From: an uncultured Collinsella sp.
GTDB lineage: Bacteria; Actinomycetota; Coriobacteriia; Coriobacteriales; Coriobacteriaceae
Assembly (NCBI GenBank): GCA_900757285.1
Contig: CAAENI010000281.1
Span: forward strand, 1 to 11,632
DNA: 11,632 nt
Reading direction: 5' to 3'
A program made the translations under genes and the position numbers. Below, piece after piece: positions 1-6,828 of this stretch; position 1 is the stretch's first letter, and each line of letters begins with the position of its first letter. The notes beneath the pieces are model-generated. The model ran no database searches. It worked only from the letters and a program-made list of their open reading frames with translations, and was not told the origin of the DNA.

Positions 1-1
1 C

Positions 2-466
2 GACCGCATCGACACCGACCGCATCGTGGTCGCCGGTCTTTCCAACGGCGGCTTTATGACCCTGCGCCTGTGCGCCGACTACCCCGATTTCTTCGCCGCG
101 GGCCTTCCCTGCTGCGCCCCGTGGTACAACGCCACGGACAAGGACGTGGCCGCGCTCGCCAAGACGCCGCTGTGGTTTACGCACTCCAAGGGCGACGAGC
201 TCGTGCACCCGCAACAGACCGTGCTGCCGCTGTTCGCGCGCCTGCGCGGTGCCGGCGCCAACGTGCATCTCACCTACTTTAGCCATGTCGAGGACCTGAC
301 CGGCGTGTATCGCGAGGCCGACGGCTCGGCCAAAAAGACGTTCAACCACGGCGTGTGGATCCACCAATTCAACGACCTGTGTTATCAAGACTTCGACGGG
401 GGCAACGTACTCATCGACGGCGAGCCGGTGGGCTGCTGGGAGTGGTCGGCCAGGGTTTCGAGGTAA
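2..466 (+). CDS. alpha/beta-hydrolase esterase (PHB depolymerase/feruloyl-esterase-like), 5' truncated
   Basis: This is the C-terminal 154 residues of a serine hydrolase; the reading frame is already open at base 2, so the start lies outside the window. The fragment begins DRIDTDRIVVAGLSNGG, which contains the nucleophile elbow G-L-S-N-G. The predicted nucleophile is Ser14 of the fragment (codon 41-43). Asp65 in KGDELV fits the acid position and His116 in FNHGVW fits the catalytic histidine; the spacing suits the alpha/beta-hydrolase fold. The family (esterase D / PHB-depolymerase-like, prolyl-oligopeptidase-type S9 relatives) hydrolyses esters or short peptides. The substrate cannot be read from this piece, and localisation is unknown because the N-terminus is missing. 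The gene ends with TAA only 10 nt before a large inverted repeat. Fold assignment is firm, exact family less so. Confidence 0.85.
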   Translation, partial: DRIDTDRIVVAGLSNGGFMTLRLCADYPDFFAAGLPCCAPWYNATDKDVAALAKTPLWFTHSKGDELVHPQQTVLPLFARLRGAGANVHLTYFSHVEDLTGVYREADGSAKKTFNHGVWIHQFNDLCYQDFDGGNVLIDGEPVGCWEWSARVSR

Positions 467-476
467 CCATCCCATC

Positions 477-603
477 GGGGGCTCTGACCTTTAGTTTTGT
501 AAACGTCCTCGCGCATGAGCCCCGCTTATCCCGCTCCTTCGGAGCATCGGATAAGCGGGGCTCGCGCTGCGGAATGTTTACAAAACTAAAGGTCAGAGCC
601 CCC
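477..603. repeat. 127-nt nested inverted repeat (large cruciform/hairpin)
   Basis: The outer arms 477-504 and 576-603 are perfect 28-bp inverted copies (left arm begins GGGGGCTCTGACC). They enclose symmetric 12-nt unpaired stretches (505-516 and 564-575). Inside these sits a second perfect 15-bp pair (517-531 with 549-563, GAGCCCCGCTTATCC), capped by a 5-bp hairpin (533-537 with 541-545). There is no U-tract on either side, so it is not a classic intrinsic terminator, although it lies 10 nt after the esterase stop and could block transcription or protect mRNA 3' ends. No target-site duplication is evident. A MITE-like or palindromic dispersed element is the main alternative. Confidence 0.9.
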
Positions 604-732
604 TAAGTTAACGTTGTTCGAAACGCTGGTCGGCCGCTTCCGGCGGGCCGCCGGGTCGCGGGCGATGGGGGCGTGGGTCCCGTCTTGCCTTGCGCGTAAC
701 TGGCTGAATTGATTTTGATTGGAGCTGTTCCT

Positions 733-2244
733 ATGTCCCAGAAGTTGACTCGAGTGATTGTTACCACTGATATGGAAGTCGATGATATGAACTCGCTTGT
801 TCATTTGGCTCTGTATCTCAACTTGCTTGATGTTCAGGCTGTGGTGTATACGGCTTCGCAGTATCACTTTCTTGGGGATGGGGTTCATACGCTCGGCGAG
901 GTGAATTCGCATTGGCGGACCAAAGGGCGGCGCTCTTATGAGTGGGCTGTTGTGCCTCATGAGCCCGATCCGCTAGCCGGCGAGCTTCGTGAGTATCGGC
1001 CGTTTCCCGAGCATTGGATTGAGAGTCTCTGGAGTAATGAATATGCCCAGGCTTGGCCGCAGTTGCAGGCAAATGCGGACGCCGCCGGTGAACCGCCGTT
1101 TCCCACGCCTGCCCAGATGATCGAGCGTACGTTTGTGGGAAATGTTGCCTTTGAGGGTGATGTGACTGAGGAAACTGAGGGGTCTCGCGTAATTGCGCAG
1201 GCGATTCTGGATGATGATCCGCGTACGTTATGGTTGCTCAGCTGGGGTGGTATGAATACGATCGTTCGCGCCCTCATGAGTATTGCCGAGCGCTATCGCG
1301 CCACGCCCGAGTGGCCCGCCGTGCAGCAGCAGGTCTATCAGAAGGTGCGCGTGATGGGCGTTGCCGATGGCGTGGGACAGGACAACTCGTGGCTCGACCA
1401 TGGGCGTGAGCTCTTTCCCGAGCTCATCTTTTGGCGCGTGCCCTATATGTATGGCGGCTATGTCGACGCCAAGATGGCTCAGCCCGATACGCTGCCGTTG
1501 TTTCAGGCTCCTTGGCCCAAGCAGAACCTCACGCAGGGCAACGGCCACCTCATGGCACGCTATATGCTCTATGGCGATGGTAAGGTCTACGAAAACGAGC
1601 CCGAGCGCTTTCAGTTTGGCAAGCATGCCCGCCTGGATTGGGGCCTGGAAGGCATGCCCGCGGTACAGTTTGAGCGCGGCGACTTTATGGCCGAAGGCGA
1701 CAGCATGACCTATATTCCGCTGCTTCCGTTTGGCCTGCGCGGTATCGACGACCGCGACTTCGATACGCTGCTCGGCCGCATGTTTCTTGATGGACGCCCC
1801 GATGCGAACGCGCCCACCGGTTTTGCCGCCCTCGGCACGCCCTCAGACGACAATCTCAATCCCTACCTGCGTGCCTATCAGGAAGACTTTGCCGCCCGCG
1901 CGCAATGGTGCGCCCATGATCCGGCCATCTGCTCGCATCCGGCGCATGTTGTCGAGGTCACGGCCGACCGCAGCGCCGCAGCCGGCGAGCGCATCGACCT
2001 TGCGGCGACCATCGTCGACCCCGACGGCAGGGGCTTCGATGTACATTGGGATGTCGCCGTGGACCCGTCGAGCTATGCAGGCGCCCAGGATCTGTCGCTG
2101 TGGCAAGAATGCACGGAGGATGCCACTTTCATCGTGCCCGCCGACGCACGACCCGGCGACCGCTTTGTGCTCACCCTCACCGTGCAGACGCGCGCCGAGT
2201 GCCCCTGCACCCGCTACGCCCAGGTCGCCGTGACCGTGGCGTAG
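733..2244 (+). CDS. DUF1593 / Sde182-type nucleoside-hydrolase-like protein
   Basis: The 503-residue protein resembles the Sde182-type nucleoside-hydrolase-like family (DUF1593). The N-terminus carries TTDMEVDDMNS, with D13, E15, D17 and D18 in the position of the calcium-binding acidic cluster of inosine-uridine nucleoside hydrolases. LSWGGMNT (W171-N175), QDNSW around D217 and EGDSMTYIP (E321-D323) match family-typical blocks. The last ~100 residues read as a beta-rich Ig-like domain, as in the family's C-terminal region. Known relatives are linked to N-ribosyl or glycoside hydrolysis and polysaccharide use, but the substrate is not established. No signal peptide is visible, so a cytoplasmic location is inferred. 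ATG 733 is preferred over upstream TTG 709 because GGAG at 721-724 sits 8 nt ahead of it. The 5' third uses more T-ending codons than the GC-rich remainder. Confidence 0.82.
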   Translation: MSQKLTRVIVTTDMEVDDMNSLVHLALYLNLLDVQAVVYTASQYHFLGDGVHTLGEVNSHWRTKGRRSYEWAVVPHEPDPLAGELREYRPFPEHWIESLWSNEYAQAWPQLQANADAAGEPPFPTPAQMIERTFVGNVAFEGDVTEETEGSRVIAQAILDDDPRTLWLLSWGGMNTIVRALMSIAERYRATPEWPAVQQQVYQKVRVMGVADGVGQDNSWLDHGRELFPELIFWRVPYMYGGYVDAKMAQPDTLPLFQAPWPKQNLTQGNGHLMARYMLYGDGKVYENEPERFQFGKHARLDWGLEGMPAVQFERGDFMAEGDSMTYIPLLPFGLRGIDDRDFDTLLGRMFLDGRPDANAPTGFAALGTPSDDNLNPYLRAYQEDFAARAQWCAHDPAICSHPAHVVEVTADRSAAAGERIDLAATIVDPDGRGFDVHWDVAVDPSSYAGAQDLSLWQECTEDATFIVPADARPGDRFVLTLTVQTRAECPCTRYAQVAVTVA

Positions 2245-2290
2245 CAAGGGCGACGCCCACATTCGGCAGCCGCCGCATTCGACAAAGAGT

Positions 2291-2327
2291 GTCCCCAATG
2301 AGTAGGAAAAATGGGCCATGTGTCCCA
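2291..2327. repeat. dispersed intergenic repeat, decayed copy
   Basis: Within the 180-nt gap after the DUF1593 gene, GTCCCCAATGAGT (2291-2303) is followed by GGGCCATGTGTCCCA (2313-2327). The first block recurs at 10927-10939 and 11068-11080. The second recurs at 10863-10877 with 13 of 15 bases identical. Here the upstream partner arm (ACTCATT expected) is absent, so the hairpin seen in the other copies cannot form fully. It looks like a degraded member of the same repeat family. Confidence 0.7.
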
Positions 2328-2378
2328 GTTGTGGAGACTCCTTGAGCCGTCTGGGTATCGTGAAAGGCTGCGCACTCC

Positions 2379-2419
2379 CCCATCATCAAAGGTGACACAC
2401 GCTACCAGTTGATGGGAGG
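2379..2419 (+). promoter_or_regulatory. ribosome-binding site with possible sequestering stem
   Basis: GGGAGG at 2414-2419, 5 nt before ATG 2425, is the ribosome-binding site of the first zinc-ribbon gene. CCCATCA (2379-2385) is perfectly complementary to TGATGGG (2410-2416), giving a 7-bp stem around a 24-nt loop that covers the first half of the site. This could dampen initiation, but a 7-bp stem may also arise by chance. No convincing -35/-10 promoter was found in the gap. Confidence 0.35.
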
Positions 2420-2424
2420 CAGCC

Positions 2425-3162
2425 ATGGGCTTCTTTGACAAGATGTTCGAGAAGAAAGAGTGCGCGATTTGCGGTACCGAGCTGGGACTTCTAGGTAAGA
2501 CAAAAATCAATGAAGGCTACCTGTGCAAAGAGTGCGCCGGCAAGCTCTCCCCCTACTTTCACGGCTATCGCTCCAGCACCGCGGACGATATCCGCGAGCA
2601 GCTCGCCTACCGCGAGGCCAATGCCGAGCGTCTGGCGTCGTTCAACCCCACGCGCACGCTTTCTGCCGGGCGCACCAACATCATGCTCGACGAGGACGCG
2701 GGCCTGCTGATCATTACCTCGCAGAGCCGCTGGCGCGACGCCAATCCCGACATCATCGAGTTCTCGCAGGTACTCGGCTGCGATATGGATATCGACGAGC
2801 ATCGCACCGAAATCTATCGCGAGACCGAGGACGGCGAGCGCGAGAGCTACAACCCGCCGCGCTACGACCTGGATTACGACTTTAATCTGACCATCCACGT
2901 CAACACGCCGTACTTTACCGAGATCAACCTGCGCGTGAACGACTCCACCATCGATCAGCGCGGTTCCATCGAATACCGCGAGGCCAAGCGCCAGGCAACC
3001 GAGGTCCGCGACGCGCTAGTGCAGCTGCGACAGGAGACACGCGACAGCGTCGTGGCCGCCAAGGCCCCCAAGACCGCAGTGACCTGCCCCTTCTGCGGAG
3101 CCACCACCATTCCCGATGCCAGCGGGCGCTGCGAATACTGCGGCGGCGCCATCGGCGCATAG
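2425..3162 (+). CDS. DUF4428-type protein with N- and C-terminal zinc-binding modules
   Basis: The 245-residue protein opens MGFFDKMFEKKECAIC and has a first zinc-binding module at C13/C16 and C34/C37, the arrangement of the DUF4428 N-terminal domain. The middle (about 70-205) is a soluble alpha/beta region without membrane segments, ending in a charged helix rich in E, R and Q. A second ribbon lies at the extreme C-terminus: C221/C224 and C236/C239 in CPFCGA...CEYCGG. No catalytic motif is visible and the function is unknown. Structural zinc and a protein-protein role are inferences from the module types. It starts 5 nt after a strong GGGAGG and is separated by only 24 nt from the next zinc-ribbon gene, so the three genes probably form one transcription unit and act together near the membrane. 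Confidence 0.82.
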   Translation: MGFFDKMFEKKECAICGTELGLLGKTKINEGYLCKECAGKLSPYFHGYRSSTADDIREQLAYREANAERLASFNPTRTLSAGRTNIMLDEDAGLLIITSQSRWRDANPDIIEFSQVLGCDMDIDEHRTEIYRETEDGERESYNPPRYDLDYDFNLTIHVNTPYFTEINLRVNDSTIDQRGSIEYREAKRQATEVRDALVQLRQETRDSVVAAKAPKTAVTCPFCGATTIPDASGRCEYCGGAIGA

Positions 3163-3186
3163 CCTCCGGCACGGAAAGGACCGATC

Positions 3187-4509
3187 ATGGCCTTCGAGAG
3201 CGTCAACTATCAGTGCCCCGCATGCGGCGGCCCCCTTCACTTTGCCAGTGCCGAGCAAAAGCTCGTCTGCGACTACTGCGATTCGCGCTTTGAAGTCGAA
3301 GAAGTCGAGGCCCTCTATCGCGAGCGCCAGGACAAGGCCGACGCCAAAGCCGATGCGGCAGCCGCAACGCCCAAGCCCGTCGCCGACGACGCGGTGCAGG
3401 AGCTCGCCCAAAACGCCGGCTACATCTGCTCGTCGTGCGGCGCCGAGCTCGTGTCCGACGGCACCGTCGCCGTCACCACCTGCCCGTACTGCGGCAACTC
3501 CGCCGTGGCGCCCGGCCAGCTCTCTGGCGACTTCTCGCCCGACCTGGTGATTCCGTTTAAGCTCGGGCGCGATGACGTCACGGCCGCACTCAAGGAACAC
3601 TACAAGGGCAAGATCTTGCTGCCCAAGAGCTTTGTCACCGGCAACCACATCGACGAGGTCCAAGGTGTCTACGTGCCGTTTTGGCTCTACGGCGCCCGCG
3701 TTGACGGCGAAGTGTATTTTGACGCGACCAACGAGACCGTGACCGAGGAATCCGATCGCACCGTCACGACCACCGACCACTACGATGCCTATCGCAAGGG
3801 CAATATCTCGTTTAAGCGCGTGCCCGTCGACGGATCGTCCAAGATGCCCGACGGCCACATGGACGCCATCGAGCCGTTTGACTACGACGCGCTGCGTCCG
3901 TTCTCGGTCGCATATATGCCCGGCTACATCGCCAACCGTTACGATGAGGATTGCGAGACGTGCAAGGCGCGCGCCGAGCGCCGCATGGAGGAGAGCACGA
4001 TCTCGGCCCTGCGCGAGACCGTCGTCGACGAATACGACGATGCCACGGTCGAAAGCAAGCAGCTCGACTACACCTGGGAAGACAGCGACTACGCCCTGTT
4101 CCCCGTCTGGATGCTCTCCACCTCGTGGAACGGCAAGAGCTACCTGTTTGCCATGAACGGCCAGACCGGTCGCATGGTCGGCGAGCTTCCCTGCTCCAAG
4201 CCCAAGCTCGCTATCGCCTCGGTGCTGTTCTTTGTGATCGGATTTGTCCTCTCCCAAATTCTCTTTATGGGCGAGAACGCCTTCAATCCGGATTACCTCG
4301 CCTTTGATATCGAGGGCATCCTCATCAACATCATCGCGCCACTGATCATCGTGATTATCGGGGACGTGCTGCTGGTAGGCCAGCTCAAGACGGCCAACGA
4401 AGCAACCCATGCCGATGAGTATTGTGGCGAGCTCGACCTGACCGAGAAGCACGACACCTTCAGCCACACCGAGACCACCGTTGTCATGAAAGACGACAAG
4501 GACGACTAA
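3187..4509 (+). CDS. YdjG-like TFIIB-type zinc-ribbon membrane protein
   Basis: The 440-residue protein has two N-terminal zinc ribbons: C10/C13 with C28/C31 (CPACGG...CDYC) and C81/C84 with C99/C102 (CSSCG...CPYCGN). An alanine- and lysine-rich linker separates them. A large soluble domain (about 110-335) follows; it includes YVPFWLYGARVDGEVYF and a CETC pair. Two hydrophobic helices lie near the C-terminus (about 341-361 and 378-400), and a 40-residue acidic tail ends in KDDKDD. This order matches the YdjG-type proteins encoded next to SPFH proteins; in B. subtilis YdjG works with YdjH and YdjI to tether the PspA homologue YdjF to the membrane. The topology suggests that the ribbons and the tail are both cytoplasmic. 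GGAAAGGA (3173-3180) precedes ATG 3187, and the next gene begins 48 nt after the stop. Assignment by architecture is good; function is transferred from the homologue. Confidence 0.82.
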   Translation: MAFESVNYQCPACGGPLHFASAEQKLVCDYCDSRFEVEEVEALYRERQDKADAKADAAAATPKPVADDAVQELAQNAGYICSSCGAELVSDGTVAVTTCPYCGNSAVAPGQLSGDFSPDLVIPFKLGRDDVTAALKEHYKGKILLPKSFVTGNHIDEVQGVYVPFWLYGARVDGEVYFDATNETVTEESDRTVTTTDHYDAYRKGNISFKRVPVDGSSKMPDGHMDAIEPFDYDALRPFSVAYMPGYIANRYDEDCETCKARAERRMEESTISALRETVVDEYDDATVESKQLDYTWEDSDYALFPVWMLSTSWNGKSYLFAMNGQTGRMVGELPCSKPKLAIASVLFFVIGFVLSQILFMGENAFNPDYLAFDIEGILINIIAPLIIVIIGDVLLVGQLKTANEATHADEYCGELDLTEKHDTFSHTETTVVMKDDKDD

Positions 4510-4557
4510 GCAATCCGACCAATACCACCCGGCCTTTGACGAGAAAGGAAGATCACC

Positions 4558-5796
4558 ATGGGACTCTTGAAAGCTGGATTGGGAGCTGCCGGCGGCGTCA
4601 TGGCCGACCAGTGGAAGGAATTTATCTACTGCGAATCGATGCCTGCTGACGTCTTGGCCTGCAAGGGCAGCAAACGCACCGGTGGCCGCAGCTCCAACAC
4701 GCGCGGCGAGGACAACGTCATCTCCAACGGCTCGGTCATCGCCGTCAACGACGGCCAGGGCATGCTCGTGGTGCAAAACGGCAAGATCATCGAGGTAGCG
4801 CTCGAGCCCGGCGAGTTCGTCTTCGACACCGGCAGCGAGCCGAGCGTCTTTAGCGGCAACCTGGGCGACTCCATCAAGGAGACGTTTGCCAATATCGGCA
4901 GCCGCTTTACCTTTGGCGGCGACGCGGGCAAAGACCAGCGCGTCTACTTCATCAACACGAAAGAGATCATCGGCAACAAGTACGGCACCGCCTCGCCCGT
5001 GCCCTTCCGCGTGGTCGATAACAACATTGGCCTGGACGTCGACATCTCCGTGCGCTGCAACGGCGAGTACTCGTACCGCATCACCAACCCGCTGCTGTTC
5101 TACACCAACGTGTGCGGCAACGTGACCGATAGCTACACGCGCGACAAGATCGACAGCCAGCTTAAGTCCGAGCTGCTCACCGCCCTGCAGCCCGCCTTTG
5201 CCAAGATCTCGGAAATGGGCATCCGCTACAGCGCCATCCCCGGCCACACCACCGAGCTCGCCCGCGCGCTCAACGAGGTCCTCTCGGCCGACTGGCGCGA
5301 CCTGCGTGGCGTCGAGATCGTGAGCTTTGGCGTTAACTCCATCGCCGCCTCGCAAGAAGACGAGCAGATGATCAAGGACCTGCAGAAGGCCGCGGTCATG
5401 CGCGATCCCACCATGGCAGCAGCCAACATCGCCAGCGCCCAGAGCGACGCAATGCGCGCGGCAGCCGCCAACCCCAACGGCGCGATGGCAGGCTTTATGG
5501 GCATGGGCATGGCAGGTGGTATGGGCGGTATGAACGCCAGCCAGCTGTTCGCCGCCGGCCAGGCACAGCAGCAGGCTGCCCCGCAGCCAGCTCCGGCACC
5601 CGCCCCCGCACCGGCCCCCGCCGCCCCCGCGGCAGGCGGCTGGACTTGCAGCTGCGGTGCCACCAACACCGGCAAGTTCTGCTCCGAGTGCGGCAGTCCC
5701 GCACCCGCCCCGGCACCGGCCAAGTGGTTCTGCCCCAACTGCGGCAGCGAAAACGGCGGCAAGTTCTGCAGCAACTGCGGAACGCCTAGGCCCTAA
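4558..5796 (+). CDS. YdjI-like SPFH (band 7) domain protein with two C-terminal zinc ribbons
   Basis: This 412-residue protein starts MGLLKAGLGAAGGVMADQWK and continues with FIYCESMPADVLACKGSKR and DNVISNGSVIAVNDGQG, the typical opening of YdjI-type SPFH proteins (often annotated 'virion core protein'). The SPFH region spans roughly residues 45-285. A helical stretch rich in Ala and a Met/Gly-rich patch (GFMGMGMAGGMGGM) follow, then a Pro-Ala linker. Two zinc ribbons close the protein: C364-x-C366 with C375/C378, and C392/C395 with C404/C407, separated by a second short Pro-Ala linker. There is no transmembrane helix, so membrane association would be peripheral or through partners. SPFH proteins oligomerise on membranes and organise partner proteins; B. 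subtilis YdjI is needed to bring PspA-family YdjF to the membrane. The ribosome-binding site is AAAGGAAG (4544-4551). The first ribbon is unusual in having CxC rather than CxxC. Confidence 0.88.
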   Translation: MGLLKAGLGAAGGVMADQWKEFIYCESMPADVLACKGSKRTGGRSSNTRGEDNVISNGSVIAVNDGQGMLVVQNGKIIEVALEPGEFVFDTGSEPSVFSGNLGDSIKETFANIGSRFTFGGDAGKDQRVYFINTKEIIGNKYGTASPVPFRVVDNNIGLDVDISVRCNGEYSYRITNPLLFYTNVCGNVTDSYTRDKIDSQLKSELLTALQPAFAKISEMGIRYSAIPGHTTELARALNEVLSADWRDLRGVEIVSFGVNSIAASQEDEQMIKDLQKAAVMRDPTMAAANIASAQSDAMRAAAANPNGAMAGFMGMGMAGGMGGMNASQLFAAGQAQQQAAPQPAPAPAPAPAPAAPAAGGWTCSCGATNTGKFCSECGSPAPAPAPAKWFCPNCGSENGGKFCSNCGTPRP

Positions 5797-5815
5797 CCCC
5801 TTTATCTGGTAATTG

Positions 5816-5837
5816 GCGGGGGTTCCGCCGCCCCCGC
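5816..5837 (+). terminator. weak hairpin between SPFH and lipoprotein genes
   Basis: GCGGGGG (5816-5822) pairs perfectly with CCCCCGC (5831-5837) around an 8-nt loop. It lies 19 nt after the SPFH stop and 40 nt before the lipoprotein start. Downstream ATTTGCTTCT is only partly U-rich, so partial termination or mRNA end protection is more likely than full termination. This could lower lipoprotein expression relative to the zinc-ribbon genes. Confidence 0.5.
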
Positions 5838-5876
5838 ATTTGCTTCTATGGGTTTTCACACAAGAAGGAGGACACC

Positions 5877-6719
5877 ATGAAGACAACGTTCAAAAAGTCC
5901 GCACTCGCATTCCTGACATGCGTCCTGGCGCTCGCCTTTGCCCTGACGGGCTGTAGCGGCGGCGGCAAGGACCCCAAGGCCAACTTTGTCGGCAGCTGGG
6001 AGCTCTCGGGTGGAACCTCGGAGGGCGAGGAGCTGACCGAGGAGTACATGGAGATGTTCAAGGAATGGGGCATCAGCTGCATCTTGGTCCTGGACGAAGA
6101 CGGCACGGGCAGCCTCGATTTGTTCTCCGAAGTTTCCGACCTAAAGTGGGAGGCCAAGGACGCTACCACCGCGAGTATCACCGTCGACAAGGAGACGACC
6201 GACGTGAAGCTCGAGGACGGCAAGCTTGTCCTTGAGGACGGCGAGGACAAGCTCATCTTTAGCAAGTCCGATAAGGACCTGTCCGGTACCGTGAAGAAGG
6301 ATCGCGAGGCCGCCGAGAAGGAAGAGGAAGTCGAGGAGGCCGTCGAAGACGGCGATGTCCAGAGCGTCGAAATCTCCCCCGCCGTCACTGTCGCCGATGA
6401 CGACCTGTGCACCATCACCATCACCGAGAAGTTCCAGGACGACTGGGGCGACATCGGCTTTGTCGTCAACATCACCAACAAGAGCGACAAGGACCTGACC
6501 TTCTACGCTCCCACCGGCAAGACAAACGTCAACGGCACCATGAAGGAAGCCTGGTTCTCGGCCCACCTGATGCCCGGCACCAACGCCACCGAAGAGTTCA
6601 CCTTCTCGAAGGGCACGCTTGACAGCTTCGACAGCCTAGTCAACACGACCATCGGCATCGACGCCTACCTGACCGATTCCTACGAGGACGTCGCCTCCTA
6701 CAGCGCAACCATCGCGTAG
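5877..6719 (+). CDS. secreted lipoprotein with two beta-rich domains
   Basis: The 280-residue protein carries a lipoprotein signal peptide: basic MKTTFKKS, a hydrophobic core, and lipobox LTGC with the lipidated cysteine at C26. The mature part begins SGGGKDPKANFVGSWELSGG. A first domain (about 32-140) reads like a small lipocalin-type or beta-sandwich fold, with a glycine/aspartate strand pattern and the FVGSWEL opening common in such lipoproteins. A strongly acidic linker (about 143-165, EKEEEVEEAVEDGD) follows. The C-terminal domain (about 166-280) has an Ig-like FVVNITNKSDKDLTFYA pattern similar to DUF4352/FxLYD-type extracellular domains. No catalytic residues are evident; ligand or partner binding at the outer membrane face is inferred. 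A near-perfect AAGGAGGA (5865-5872) lies 4 nt from ATG. It sits behind a weak hairpin on the same strand as the SPFH cluster and ends at a strong terminator. Whether it belongs to that system is uncertain. Confidence 0.85.
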   Translation: MKTTFKKSALAFLTCVLALAFALTGCSGGGKDPKANFVGSWELSGGTSEGEELTEEYMEMFKEWGISCILVLDEDGTGSLDLFSEVSDLKWEAKDATTASITVDKETTDVKLEDGKLVLEDGEDKLIFSKSDKDLSGTVKKDREAAEKEEEVEEAVEDGDVQSVEISPAVTVADDDLCTITITEKFQDDWGDIGFVVNITNKSDKDLTFYAPTGKTNVNGTMKEAWFSAHLMPGTNATEEFTFSKGTLDSFDSLVNTTIGIDAYLTDSYEDVASYSATIA

Positions 6720-6736
6720 CGGCACGTAACATCAGC

Positions 6737-6760
6737 CGCGGATTGGCGGACACATCCGCG
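6737..6760. other. small hairpin in the convergent gap
   Basis: CGCGGAT (6737-6743) pairs with ATCCGCG (6754-6760) around a 10-nt loop, between the lipoprotein stop and the main terminator. It has no U-tract. For minus-strand transcripts coming from the response regulator it would follow the larger 6768-6802 stem, so the two together may stop convergent transcription. Confidence 0.4.
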
Positions 6761-6767
6761 CACACCA

Positions 6768-6808
6768 GACGGTGCTGCAGGAGTTGATCCTGCAGCACCG
6801 TCGCTTTT
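6768..6808 (+). terminator. intrinsic terminator of the lipoprotein gene
   Basis: A perfect 15-bp stem (6768-6782 GACGGTGCTGCAGGA with 6788-6802) around a 5-nt loop is followed by GCTTTT (6803-6808). It lies 49 nt after the lipoprotein stop. Read on the minus strand the stem also forms downstream of the response-regulator gene, but no U-tract follows in that direction, so it is a weaker stop there. Confidence 0.88.
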
Positions 6809-6828
6809 ATGCCGATACGTAACGATCG

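Noticed and set aside
477..603. Large inverted repeat as a classic intrinsic terminator
   Set aside because: Neither strand shows a U-tract after the stem (TAAGTTAACG on the plus side, GATGGGATGG on the minus side).
355..606. Small plus-strand open frame spanning the end of the esterase gene and the large inverted repeat
   Set aside because: Half of it lies inside the esterase in another frame and the rest translates the palindrome; no ribosome-binding site or motif is present.
683..720. Possible promoter TTGCCT...ATTGAT before the DUF1593 gene
   Set aside because: Spacing is 17 nt, but the -10 match is only 3 of 6 and the -35 match is weak; not enough to annotate.
5581..5720. Pro-Ala codon repeats as a possible tandem DNA repeat or CRISPR-like array
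   Set aside because: The repeats are irregular, codon-phased and encode the flexible linkers between the SPFH region and the zinc ribbons; there are no spacers.
3016..5886. Very long open frame (956 codons) on the minus strand opposite the zinc-ribbon/SPFH cluster
   Set aside because: It is antisense to three well-supported genes with recognisable domains. Its translation is low-complexity (Gly, Val, Ala, Asp, His rich), as expected from the GC3-rich complementary strand, and it shows no domain motifs.
6407..6430. CACCATCAC run that could read as a His-rich small protein start in another frame
   Set aside because: In the lipoprotein frame it encodes CTITITE, in keeping with a beta strand; the alternative frame has no ribosome-binding site or conserved features.
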